Source: Hymenoscyphus infarciens (lineage: Eukaryota > Ascomycota > Leotiomycetes > Helotiales > Helotiaceae). From it: a DNA stretch of 64,000 bases. A model generated the notes under the pieces. That model saw nothing but the letters and a program-made list of their open reading frames with translations, made no database searches and was not told the DNA's origin. Below, in pieces: positions 22,431 through 32,874 of this stretch. The stretch lies in the NCBI GenBank assembly GCA_001414345.1, contig LLCB01000006.1, positions 391,313-455,312 on the forward strand, written 5' to 3'. The translations under genes were made by a program, and so were the position numbers. Position 1 is the first letter of the stretch, and every line of letters begins with the position of its first letter.

Positions 22431-24509
22431 ATGGTTGCTGCTGTTGCGGATGCTAGTGGAGGGGGAGAGGAGTTAGCTTATGGTCCTGCTGGTATGTTTT
22501 CTTGAAGTGGCTGTTTCCTAACAAGCCGATATTTAGGGAAGGATTGAGTTGGAACGATTTAGCTGACTTCGAATAGGGTACAAGGGATTGATCAAAGAGC
22601 CTTATATCCTTTCACTAGCATTATTTGCTTCCATTGGTGGTGTGCTTTTTGGGTATGTGTTCTATCCCAGCGTTGAATTCATCTAGTCGCTGACATCGTG
22701 AAGTTACGACCAAGGTGTCATTTCTGGCGTTTTAGTCATGAACAACTTCGTACATTCCCCTTGCTCTCTTTTCTCCAAATTTCCGGCTTCAACTAACGAC
22801 TCCCACAGGGCAAACACTTCCCCTCCTTAGCCAACGATCCCGACCTGCAAGGCTGGATGGTAGCAGTTCTCACACTAGGAGCCATGTTCGGAGCTCTCGT
22901 AAATGGTCCCATCGCAGATCGCATCTCCCGTCGTTGGGATTTACTCTTAGCGAATGTCGTTTTTCTCATCGGTTCCATCATACAAGCAGCAGCAGTGAAT
23001 ATCGCCATGATCTTCATTGGAAGATTCATTGCTGGGTTAGCTATTGGACAGTTGAGTATGGTTGTGCCACTTTATCTAGGAGAACTGGCGCCACCGAATA
23101 TCAGAGGGAGTTTGATTGCGTTGCAGCAGCTGGGTATTACGGTTGGGATTATGGTCGCTTTTTGGTTTGTTTACTTCTTTCGTTTTAGGATGGGGATGCT
23201 GATAAATTTCCAGGCTCGATTACGGAACGCAACATATTGGAGGAACAGGTGATGGACAGAGCGAGGTGGCATGGAGATTCCCACTCGCTCTTCAATGTCT
23301 CCCCTCTTTAATCCTAGGAGCAGGAACTTTTTTCCTACCCTACAGTCCCCGCTGGCTCATGAATCAAGGTACGCCTCCACCTTCCCCTCTTCCTTTCTCC
23401 AACTCATCTAACGCCTCCCCCTCAGGCCGCGAAGAAGAAACCGTAGCCACCCTCCTCCGGCTCCGTCGTATCCCAGCCTCCGATCCCCGCATCCGCCTCG
23501 AAATGCTCACTATAAAAGCAGCCTGCATCTTCGAAGCCGAAAGCACCGAAGCCCGATTTCCTGGCGTAAATTCCCGCTTCAAACTAGCAGCAAACCAATA
23601 CCGCGAGCTCTTCTTCGTGCGCCATCTCAATCGTCGTCTCGTTATCGCTTGCATGCTCCAGATTATCCAGCAGTTCACTGGTATAAACGCCATCATCTAC
23701 TACGCGCCTCAAATCTTCAAAGCCATCGGTCTTACTGGAAACTCGGTTGATTTACTCGCTACTGGTGTGGTGGGAGTCATCAATTTCTTCTCGACGATCC
23801 CGGCGATTATGTTTCTTGATCGATGGGGAAGGAGGAAGGTGTTGATGACTGGAGCTGTGGGGATGGGTGTTTCTCAGTTGATTGTTGGAACATTGTATGC
23901 TGTGTATAAAGATTCTTGGTTGGATCATCGGGCTGCTGGATGGGCCGCTGCGGTGTTCATTTGGATTTATATTAGCAATTTTGCTTTTAGTATTGGGTGT
24001 GTTAACTGGATTATGCCTTCTGAGATCTTTCCACCGGGGGTTAGAGCGAAGGCTGTGGGTGTTGCTATTGCTACCAACTGGTTGACGAATGTAAGTTCCT
24101 TTTCTTCTGGTCTGCTTGTATTTTGAGGTTTACTGACGGGATTTTAGTTCATTGTCGCACTCATCACGCCAAGAATGTTGAAATCCATCACTTTTGGGAC
24201 ATTTTACTTCTTCCTTGGTTTGCCCCCTTCTCCCTCTTCAATTGTATTTCATACTGACAGCCCACAGTATTCTGCATCATCCTCCTAGTATGGGTATATT
24301 TCTGCGTCCCCGAAACAAAAGGTGTCTCTATCGAGGCAATGGATAAAGTCTTTGGTGGAAACCAGGGCTCAGTTGACCTCGGGAGGATGGCTGAGATTAG
24401 AAGAAGACTGGGGATTGATGGGGGAGAGTTTAGTTTGAGTGAGAAGGGGAGTAAGGATGTAGATCGGGATGGGGATAAGGGTGTTGAGGTGAGCCATGAG
24501 GAGATGTAG
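22431..24509 (+). CDS. MFS sugar transporter (SP family), 12 TM
   Basis: Plasma-membrane sugar/H+ symporter or facilitator. Exons 22431-22491, 22577-22652, 22704-22749, 22809-23164, 23214-23368, 23426-24090, 24148-24217, 24268-24509 give 556 aa. Family signatures: GGVLFGYDQGVISG in TM1; DRISRRWDLL in loop 2-3; GRFIAGLAIGQLSMVVPLYLGELAPPNIRG; QQFTGINAIIYYAP in TM7; DRWGRRKVL; PSEIFPPGVRAKAVG; and VPETKGVSIEAMDKVF at the end of TM12. Both cytosolic tails are charged and there is no signal peptide. Pentose versus hexose specificity cannot be read from the sequence; the GH10 xylanase 1.2 kb downstream and the polyol dehydrogenase next door make a pentose or xylo-sugar substrate plausible. Divergent from the dehydrogenase. 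Confidence 0.92.
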
Positions 24510-24772
24510 GGTTTGGCTTTGAAGCGTGGGACGGATCTTTGCGGGATGACTTGGGACTTGAATTCAGAGGGTACGGAAAAGAGCGGGAAAGATTGGAGGG
24601 TGTAATTTCGTACTGACGGGGTGGAATTTTGCTAGCAAGTCAAGATATTTTATGACATGATTTTCTCACGATTGTTCTTGGTAATTATTGGTGAGATACT
24701 AACTGCATTGTATGCAAACTCAATTCATACCAACGTCATCGCATTGAGGCTCAGATAAGCTCATGTCAACTC

Positions 24773-25444
24773 GGCTAAATTCATCAGGGGCAAATGTTTA
24801 TCTCCTCCGCTCTGGAAAGGCCCCACATGTCGACACTTCAGCACTCGGGCTTTTGAGTCGACTTCCCAAACATTATTACTCTGTCTGTATTTTACCATAC
24901 ATATCCCTCTTGGCACCTTGAACACTCGGTTATCTCATCAAGTTGAAAATAATGGGGTTTTGGTCAAAGACGATCGATCCCCCACTTCCCCGCATTTAGC
25001 AAAGAGGCTGATCCGAAGTCGTGTTTGCAACATCCCCAGAGGATATTTCAGTTTAGATTTTGTTTGTTACTACCGGATGAGTGGCAGGCAGACGTTATCG
25101 AGATTCTGGGGTATTTATTGAGTGGATCTGGTGTTTTGATCACACGGAAATGTCACTTTAGCCGAGAGTGGGTTCCTCAACAGTAAAACGCATCTTTCAC
25201 TCGCCACCTTCATATTCTTATCCAATTGCAATAGTAGGCGCTCCAAAAACTGCAATGAGCCATAAAATAGTTCTATATTTTTCCGTCTTGACCATTCTTA
25301 AAAGTTCTTGGGGTCTCGTATGGCTACCTTTCTTTTGGTTGCCCGTCCGTGGGGTGTATTTTTTAAATAGTCAGGAGTGTGAAAGCCAAGATTATCTGAA
25401 TAAATATAATTTGCATTTGTACTCGGGTTAAGTCGTAGGCTAAA
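24773..25444. promoter_or_regulatory. Three GGCTAAA (XlnR/Xyr1-type) motifs upstream of the xylanase
   Basis: GGCTAAA at 24773-24779 (plus), TTTAGCC at 25157-25163 (the same motif, minus) and GGCTAAA at 25438-25444 (plus), that is 917, 527 and 246 bp before the xylanase ATG. This is the consensus bound by XlnR in Aspergillus and its Xyr1 relatives. CreA-type CTGGGG/GTGGGG motifs lie between them (about 25103, 25352). Function is inferred from the motif and its placement. Confidence 0.5.
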
Positions 25445-25689
25445 GCGTATTTTCTGGTCGACTTGGAAGATGATGTTGCCCGGTCCCTAGCCTGATGGCG
25501 TACCTTGAGGAAAAGACTGCTATTAAGGAGACCATTTCTCGCGCCGTCTGTCTCACCGAGAAAACATCTTTTCTGCTCGCTGCACTATTTTTTGTTCTTT
25601 TGAAATTTGGTATACTTTGGTACTTTGTAAGCATCACCACGGTCCTGTCGCACTAATCTTAACACTAACAAAGTATATTCTCAGTAACG

Positions 25690-26990
25690 ATGCGTGCCTC
25701 AATCCTTTTCTTCACACCAGCCTTGGTTGCTCTTGCAGCTCCAGGCGCCGTACTTTACGATGTTCGAAACGTGGACTGGGAAGCGGAACTTCTAGGCACA
25801 AAGGACACCCTTGATAAGCGAGCACGAAATGAAGCATCTATCGATGCTATCTTTAAGAAACTCGGGAAGCAATACTTTGGTACTGCTGCTGATAGAAGCT
25901 TGTTAAGCAATGCTGCAAACTCGGAGATTATCAAGGCGGATTTTGGACAACTTACTCCAGAGAACTCGTGCGTTTTCACGAACTCCATGGGTGAAAAGTT
26001 TACTAATGACTTGTGGAACTTAGTGGGAAATGGCAAACTATCGAAGCCTCCCAGGGCAACTTCAATTTTGCTGATTTGGATTATTTGGTTGATTGGGCGA
26101 AAACAAATGGAAAGGTTGTGAGAGGACATACTACAGTTTGGCATTCGCAGTTGCCAAGTTGGGTTTCGGCTATCAACAACAAGGTAGCTCTTACTACCGT
26201 AATTCAAAACCACGTCACCAAGGAGATTGGAAGATATGCTGGTAAGATTCTTCAGTGGGTAGGTTGATCTTTTTTTCTTTATACTCTACAACATTCTTTC
26301 GTGGATTGACATTAGCTTCTAGGACGTCATCAATGAGATGTTCAGCGAATCGGGGGGTCTTCGTGACTCCGTCTTCTCCAAAGTTCTAGGTGAAGACTTT
26401 GTCCGTATTTCATTCGAAGCAGCACGCAAAGCAGATCCAGCTGCCAAATTGTACATCAACGATTACAAGTAGGTTTTTTCTCAACAATACAAAAGCATCC
26501 GTGCTTACAAGAGTCTAGCACCGTTGAGAAGGGTTCCAACTATGCCAAAACGACCGGAATGATAAGCTATGTCAAGAAATGGATCGCGGCAGGCATTCCA
26601 ATTGACGGAATCGGAGCACAAGCGCATCTCGTCGCCAACGAAGCAAAAAATGTAGCTGCTTCTCTTCAAGCTCTCTGTGCCGCAGCACCAGAATGTGCTC
26701 TTACCGAAGTCGATATCGTCAACGCCGCGGCTGCCGACTATGTTCAAACTGTCAAAGCATGTGTTGATATCCAAAACTGTGTTGGCGTTACCGTTTGGGG
26801 AGTTCGTGATCCCGATTCTTGGAGGGCAGCAAGCAACCCACTTTTGTTCAACTCCGGATATTCCACTAAGCCTGCGTATGGTGCATTGGTTAGCACATTG
26901 GGTGCTTTGACTCCACCTACACCTGCTCCTACAAAGGCTCCTGCTAGTCCTGCCAGGGCTGTGGTTGCTGAGCCTACACCAAAGGTGTGA
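25690..26990 (+). CDS. Secreted GH10 endo-beta-1,4-xylanase
   Basis: Retaining glycoside hydrolase that cuts the xylan backbone outside the cell. Exons 25690-25967, 26024-26258, 26323-26468 and 26519-26990 give 376 aa. The signal peptide ([19 protein letters not shown]) is followed by a short propeptide ending KR. Conserved GH10 parts: [26 protein letters not shown], the acid/base site WDVINE (Glu176), [13 protein letters not shown], and the nucleophile in LTEVDI (Glu283, usual form TELD), then [18 protein letters not shown] replaces the commoner ENSMKW. The C-terminus is a Pro/Thr/Ala tail ([14 protein letters not shown]) that resembles a linker but carries no cellulose-binding module. Upstream GGCTAAA motifs suggest induction by an XlnR-type regulator. 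Confidence 0.95.
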
Positions 26991-28088
26991 CGGAGGCCTA
27001 AAGGAAGGGACGAGAGGGTCGAGGAATTGGTTGATGTTCGTGGGCCAACGAGTATTGTCTTTTCCTACCTAGCTTTTGGAATACTTTATAGTAAATAGTT
27101 TCTGTATATATTTAACCAAATTTCAGGCCAATAAATAGAAAAAGTGCTCCCCTTTCGTATGCCCTTTGGTTCACAAGAAGCTTGAACAACTGTGATCCTG
27201 AAGTCCCAGTTGAGCGGTGACGGGAGAATAAATATTAAAGCGTGACCTCCGTGTCGTTCCCCACCTGTTTATTTCGGCTCCATCCAGTTTATTTGGGCTC
27301 CCGGTAAACGACCAAACCAAACGCAAACCCGTGAAAATCATTCCGCAGGCTCCGTTGTTGCATTTCTTGTGGTGGTTTCCCATTGACTTATTTCTTGGAC
27401 GCATTATTGAGATGTTATTCTCGATTTTAATACTCTCAGAGCTATTGTTTCTCGGATTTCATTTTCCTCAGAAATAGAATCCTTGGAGATCTTCTCTGTC
27501 GGCCGTATTTCTCAGACATGTTTCTCGGACGTATTGAAATATTATTCTCTTAGCTTTATAGTCTCCGATTTGTTTCTCGGATTTATTTCTCGGGGCTATG
27601 TCCTGCCGTCGAAGGTCTGAAACCTTTTGCAACATAGTCTTCTGGTGTCACCATTTTCACTAATCTATCCCCGCAGACGAAACTCTTAGTGAACGGTTCC
27701 TATTTAGGTACTCTAGCTAGAGCATCACTTTAGAATTCTTAGATGGTATTTATTTTATCTTCTATACCTGGGCTTCTCCGTTGGTATTGTTCTAGTAGTA
27801 TCCTGCTGTCCTGTTGGTTAACTTGGTTGTGGAGAACATGAGTTCATGCCCTTTTTAAAGCCTTTGTGACACTTGGTGCAATGAGGATAACAGCATAGTA
27901 TGATAATAATTAAACACAGATCTGTGTTCACGAAAAGCTAGTAAGAGCGAGGTTAAGAGATTTAAAAATATAGGGGAAATAAGTTGTAGATTGTTAAAGG
28001 GAAAGTGTATGTTCTTTCCACTAAAAGAATGTATCACAGTCAAAAGACAACTGACCAGTCAGGCACTTGCCTTAGTTTAGACGCGTTT
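26991..28088. other. Intergenic with degenerate TTTCTCGGA repeats
   Basis: From about 27380 to 27600 the motif TTTCTCGGA (variants TTTCTCAGA, TTTCTTGGA) recurs about seven times at irregular spacing, giving a diverged tandem-like array. No supported gene. Confidence 0.45.
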
Positions 28089-29027
28089 TTATGCTAGAAC
28101 TAGTTTACGGATAGCGTTTACAAGAGGCTTTAACTCTGGTGGTGTATCAGTGATTTCTGGCCAAGCGTATGAGTCTCGATCAAAAGATGATCTACACATG
28201 GGACACTTGGGGTTGTTCGTTGAAAACAGGTGTATCACGAAACATTCCACGCAGAATGTATGATTACAGTACGAAGTATAAGCGTCTGGGTTGGCATCTT
28301 CTTGAACCAGGTGAGAGCGCCGGAAAGGCTCGTAGCAGATACCACAGCTAGCGTCTGGCTCAAGTTGACTCAGTTGTGCAAATCTAGCAATTTTGGGGAG
28401 ACTTCGAGGCACTGAAGGCTTGTTAGTCAGACACACCATAGCGGCATGTGTAGCCAATAAGCTCAGAAAACCATATAGCTCAACCAACTTACCATCCACT
28501 TCGCCTTTCTCTACGAAACTGATCTGCAGAGCAGTAAGTGCCCCTCTTACGAGTCGAAAACAATTATCAGGCATTAATCCAGTTCTTGAACAAGCTTGAA
28601 CATCTTTAGAACGAATGTCGCGGCCTGCAAAGTCCTGGACAGGTGGGAGTGAGTTCATGAATTCAGCAGCTCGAGATTGAATTTGGGCGGCTAGGGAAAG
28701 TGCCTCGTCTTTGTTTCGAAAGAATCTCTGTGCGCTAAGTATCTGTTGGTTTCTAGTGTTAAGACGATTCTTCTTACGGGGTAAGAAGCTAGAGACACTT
28801 GAAAGTACTCTATCTATGCTTGGCCATCGTGAGAGGAGTCGTCGGGTGCTGGAAGTGAGTAGAGATTTATTAAGAGACTTCAAGCATTCCGGAGAACCAC
28901 AAAGCCAATCTGTTTTGAATTTCCAGACTTGATTATCAATAGGGTGTGGACCATCTTGGTAGCATCTGCTCCATCCAGTATGGGTGTGCCCACAGGGTCG
29001 ACAAAGAACTTGGAATCGGTTGCACAT
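28089..29027 (-). CDS. RING-finger protein, putative E3 ubiquitin ligase
   Basis: Intronless, 312 aa. The C-terminal RING is C3HC4-like: CGICYEPF, a loop, then YCNHTFCVECFVIHL and CPMCRSSF. The N-terminus has another Cys/His cluster (MCNRFQVLCRPCGHTHTGW..WLCGSPEC) that looks metal-binding. The middle is basic, then helical. By family the RING would recruit an E2 enzyme; targets are unknown. No membrane segment seen. Such MCNRF..CGH starts occur in other fungal RING proteins I recall, but no named orthologue comes to mind. The start is the first ATG of the frame. Confidence 0.82.
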   Translation of the reverse strand: MCNRFQVLCRPCGHTHTGWSRCYQDGPHPIDNQVWKFKTDWLCGSPECLKSLNKSLLTSSTRRLLSRWPSIDRVLSSVSSFLPRKKNRLNTRNQQILSAQRFFRNKDEALSLAAQIQSRAAEFMNSLPPVQDFAGRDIRSKDVQACSRTGLMPDNCFRLVRGALTALQISFVEKGEVDGKLVELYGFLSLLATHAAMVCLTNKPSVPRSLPKIARFAQLSQLEPDASCGICYEPFRRSHLVQEDANPDAYTSYCNHTFCVECFVIHLFSTNNPKCPMCRSSFDRDSYAWPEITDTPPELKPLVNAIRKLVLA

Positions 29028-29425
29028 CTTGATCGTTATCGTTTCTCTGATTTTGTCAAGTTTAACAACTGGGTTGGTGTTTGGATTCTACTAGAATTCA
29101 AATGCTGAAATCCTAACCCTGTTTTTATTTCCGAAGTGCAGCTGTTTCTTTTCTGACAAAGAAAACCTCTTCTTAATGTTGAAACAAAGAACGCCCAGAA
29201 GTGAAAGGCAATTTTGAAAAAGGCAGAACTGATACAGGCATCGCTTGCTTCACTCTCTGCCAATTCTCCCCCACCTCCTTTAAATGGTAAATAAACTAAA
29301 CCTACAGTTTACTATTAGTCAATATCGCGGGGATGATTAATAAAGTTTACGACTCAAATACCTTATGCGTCAAGGCTTACTTCAAGTAAAATTCTAGATC
29401 TTTAGACCTTTTATATTCTTAGGAA

Positions 29426-29932
29426 CAGACTTGGGCGGCGATATTACCGGTGACATATCAGGGGGGTCTACGACAAATATCGTATCGTATTAAATAATCC
29501 GATCGATACCGGATTTCTAAGGATAACCGATAACAAATCGATTATTAGCGGAAAATAGTTAATCTAAAGGAGAATAGTTCTTCTGGCCCGAGAGCTAATA
29601 GATTATAAATAAAGCTAAAGTCATATGATTTTTATAGTAAAGTATAATTATTTATAACTCTTAAGAGATTACTTATCTTATTACAAGTCCTTTATACTAA
29701 ATTGAAATTATATAATAACCTTTTAATATAATAAAGTAAAATTTTAAAAAGAAGATATAAGTTATATGATGTCTATTTACTACTATAAGGTACTAGCGCT
29801 AAAAACCCGATCTTTAATCGATTATTATTACATTTTTAATAATATTCATCGTATTAGAGAAGAATTTACGATGTTTATCGTACGATATATATCGCGATAA
29901 TCTGATAAATATCGTATCGCCGCCCAAGTCTG
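29426..29932. mobile_element. hAT-type MITE, family C copy 1 (507 bp)
   Basis: Perfect 18-bp terminal inverted repeats CAGACTTGGGCGGCGATA at both ends, flanked by the exact 8-bp duplication CTTAGGAA (29418-29425 and 29933-29940). An 8-bp duplication is the hAT hallmark. The interior is AT-rich, contains many ATCGAT/CGATAT stretches and has no coding frame. A second copy lies at 42925-43368. Confidence 0.93.
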
Positions 29933-30202
29933 CTTAGGAAATTCTCGGCCTCCATAGGGTCTACGTCGATAATATCCCCCTCTAAAATATCTATATTTTG
30001 TTCTCTTCCTACTCAGAACAAAAGTCTTGCATCTCTAATTTTAGAAGCTACGAGATATCATTCTCATATTAAGCCCTTGCCAATGTCTTCAATGCACTTT
30101 CGAATAGCAAGCAAACTGACGAGCCATCATTCGCCGGAAAACCCAATTTTCGTTAGCAACTAAGATACTGCCAGTAACAGAGATTTTCATCTCCTAAGGG
30201 AG

Positions 30203-30799
30203 ATGATCTTAAAATTGCTCATTTTATGTACACCTAAACAGTATTTAAATCCGCCCTCAACCACCAATTTAAACCTCAAACCCTCACAAATACACCCTCC
30301 CCCTCTTCAACTTCTCACCCCCAGCCCCACTCCCAACGACGCTCAACCTGACCCTCCCAACATCTTCTCCAGCCCTAATATCCGCCAACCTAACCACCGT
30401 CTTTCCTCCTCTTTCTCGTCCAGCGATCCCCATCCCACGTTGACCGTCCCCTTCCATCCCCCTCCTCATGATCCAACATCGCCAGACTCAAACTTCCTAA
30501 TACATCCGGTGCCAGCGTATATAACTGAAGCACCATCGCAATCCCAACGACTAAACAAGTACTCAAGGATACTAAAAAAGAAGATGGAAAGCCAAGCTCT
30601 GTTACAACGGACGATATCGTGTTTTATGGTTACCATCGCGTTGTTAGTGCTAAGCGGGACGCAGATGGGGGAGGAGAGGAACGTATCGATGGATGAGGTG
30701 ATGGGGTTTTTTCCTATTCCTAGCATCAAAACCGTGTTGAGAATTTATCCCATGCAGAGTTCGAATTTTTCTTTGCCTATTAAGAAGACGGAGGAGTAG
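30203..30799 (+). CDS. Doubtful hypothetical protein (198 aa)
   Basis: An open frame with an ATG start. The first 90 residues are Pro/Ser-rich low complexity. The second half has a hydrophobic stretch (TISCFMVTIALLVLSG) that could be one membrane segment. No domain recognised and no splice support. It could be a real lineage-specific gene or chance. Confidence 0.25.
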   Translation: MILKLLILCTPKQYLNPPSTTNLNLKPSQIHPPPLQLLTPSPTPNDAQPDPPNIFSSPNIRQPNHRLSSSFSSSDPHPTLTVPFHPPPHDPTSPDSNFLIHPVPAYITEAPSQSQRLNKYSRILKKKMESQALLQRTISCFMVTIALLVLSGTQMGEERNVSMDEVMGFFPIPSIKTVLRIYPMQSSNFSLPIKKTEE

Positions 30800-31101
30800 T
30801 TTAAGCTATCGACTGCGTTAGAGGGATCCAACATATAGGAGATTAACAGGTTTTAGCCACCGCCAACAGAAGAGCGAGGAAAAGGTCCTGTCAGGAGGTC
30901 TAGAATTGTTTTGTTTCCGATATTGGGGTTAGGGGATAGTTAGATGGCTAGAGGTTGACATTTTCCAAGGGAACAGGAGAAGGACACTTCGACGAAGGTA
31001 GTACAGAGATGACGTTGCACGAATGTAGTGTCTTTTCCCAAGTTACGAGTTTCAAAGATAAATTGTCAGGAATCCACATGTATCTCGTTGGGGTCGAATC
31101 T

Positions 31102-32149
31102 TCAGGGAATTATGAGGCCTAACTGGGTTAGAGTGATTTTGGAGGAGACCCAGCCAAAGGTTTTGTTAGAAGGAATCGGTGGCGGGTTTGAGGTGTAATT
31201 GAGGGGGAAGGAGTCATCGTCAGGTCGTAATTCGTAAGTATCACAGGTTACCCAGAGGTAAGAGTTCACAAGTGAGTAAGTTGTGTTTCCTCTGACGGCC
31301 AACGTTCCAACGAGAACCCCAATAAGAGATGCATATTCGACTGGCTTGTCTTTGATATCTATCCAGGAAGTTCCATTGGGATGAAGGTTTTCAATTGACG
31401 GCAGACGAACATTTCTCAAGAGGTCCTGATTTTGATTTTGAAGGAGTCTGCCGGCGATTAACGATGCAGTGAATAGAGCTCCGTCGCTCAATTCCCCCAT
31501 AGCCATATTACCCGCGTTGCTATATACGTACACAAAAAAGGTGTTCATAGCTACGAGGTTGGTCGCATTGCCGAGGTACTCTGGCGTGAAATATATAACA
31601 CGAAGCGAGGCTTGACTTCCTAGGTAGTGGAGAAAGACACCAAAGGATAATAATCCCCAAAGCGACGAAATTCAAAGCTCTAAGTCGAATTTGTGTGAAG
31701 AAAGCTCCGGATATCGTTCGACTTCCTAAAAGTTGTTCTAGTACACCAATTGATGACCCCGATTGTATTCACAAAGTGGCTATCGATTTCATTGCGCTGC
31801 CGACAATTGCTGCGAATACGATGGGGAAAGTAGTTGGGCCCTGGAGTTTGCGTTAGCCGGTGCATTAGAAGACCGAGATTAAAACACTCGCGTATTTGGA
31901 AATAGACACCAGGGTCATAGCCGTCGAGCCATCTTCCGCTGCATCTCCATCGTGTTTCAATACCAAGACCCCAAATACGGCGAAGAGTAGAGTGGTAGAA
32001 ACTCCCAAGATTTCGACAGAGAACCCAAAAAGGCTATTAGAAAGAGAATTTCTAAGTTCTTTAGGGCTGGCGTCCAAGTTGTCATGTTCAGCTAGCAGTC
32101 GTTCTGGGTCATCTTGAGAGAGATTCGAGTAATGAATTCCCGACTGCAT
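31102..32149 (-). pseudogene. Broken multi-TM membrane-protein gene
   Basis: Pieces of one protein appear in successive frames in the right order. The ATG at 32149 starts an N-terminal exon with a membrane segment (GVSTTLLFAVFGVLVL). Next comes FPIVFAAIVGSAMKSIA, then an in-frame TGA (31769-31771), then SSIGVLEQLLGSRTISGAF and a second membrane segment LRALNFVALGIIILWCLSPL. Near 31619-31627 the frame is lost by an apparent 4-bp insertion (CCTA), then resumes as GSQASLRVIYFTPEYLGN and runs to a stop at 31102. The order and the ..EQLLGS..GAF..R.LN..G..L..LSP..SQ.S pattern match a family of fungal membrane proteins of unknown role. Both lesions sit inside conserved sequence, so introns are unlikely. 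Sequencing error cannot be excluded. Confidence 0.65.
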
Positions 32150-32874
32150 CGTAAGTAGCTGAAGAAACGGAATCTCTCACCCCGCGGGGTTCTTGAGGGG
32201 TCATCTGAATATAGTTGGCCGACATAGTGTACTGCCTGAATACAAGAAAAGACAGAAAGCATCTCCAGAATACCCTCGGGTCCCCCATCACGTATATATA
32301 TCTGCAGCTCGGAAACCGCGATACGTAGTATTACGTAAAGTATTCTCGTGCCAACATAAAAGTTTCTACATCCGTTGTGAGTGGATGGTAAAAAATGTAT
32401 AGCCTTATGCACTTGCCCACCACACCGTCAAACAAGGCACGGATACCAACCGGAAGCTTATTTCAATTACCGTATCAAAATTAAACGAGGTTCGTGAGTT
32501 GGTACTACTCCCTACCAAGGCAGTGGTGCAGGGCATAAGCACCAATCAAAACACGTGATCTGTCTTGTTTCTAGTGGTAGAGGAAGTTTGAAGAGAGATG
32601 TTGATGCCAACTCTTATAACAACCCGCAGCGCTTATCAGTATTGCGGTATGTGGTTCCAACCAAAGAGAAATGGAGAAACTAGGTTGACACATACCGCGA
32701 TGCCAATAGTCGGGCCGCAAGTCGTAACAGGGGCAAAGAAAAAAAGTGTAGGCTTCTGATAGTTGGAGTTGGGATGGTTTTCAGGAAAGGAGTACATGTT
32801 CAAGCTTAGGGTTCGTTTTACTGACCGCAGTTGCACGAAACATATCGACCCATATTATACATTGTTGTTTCGGC

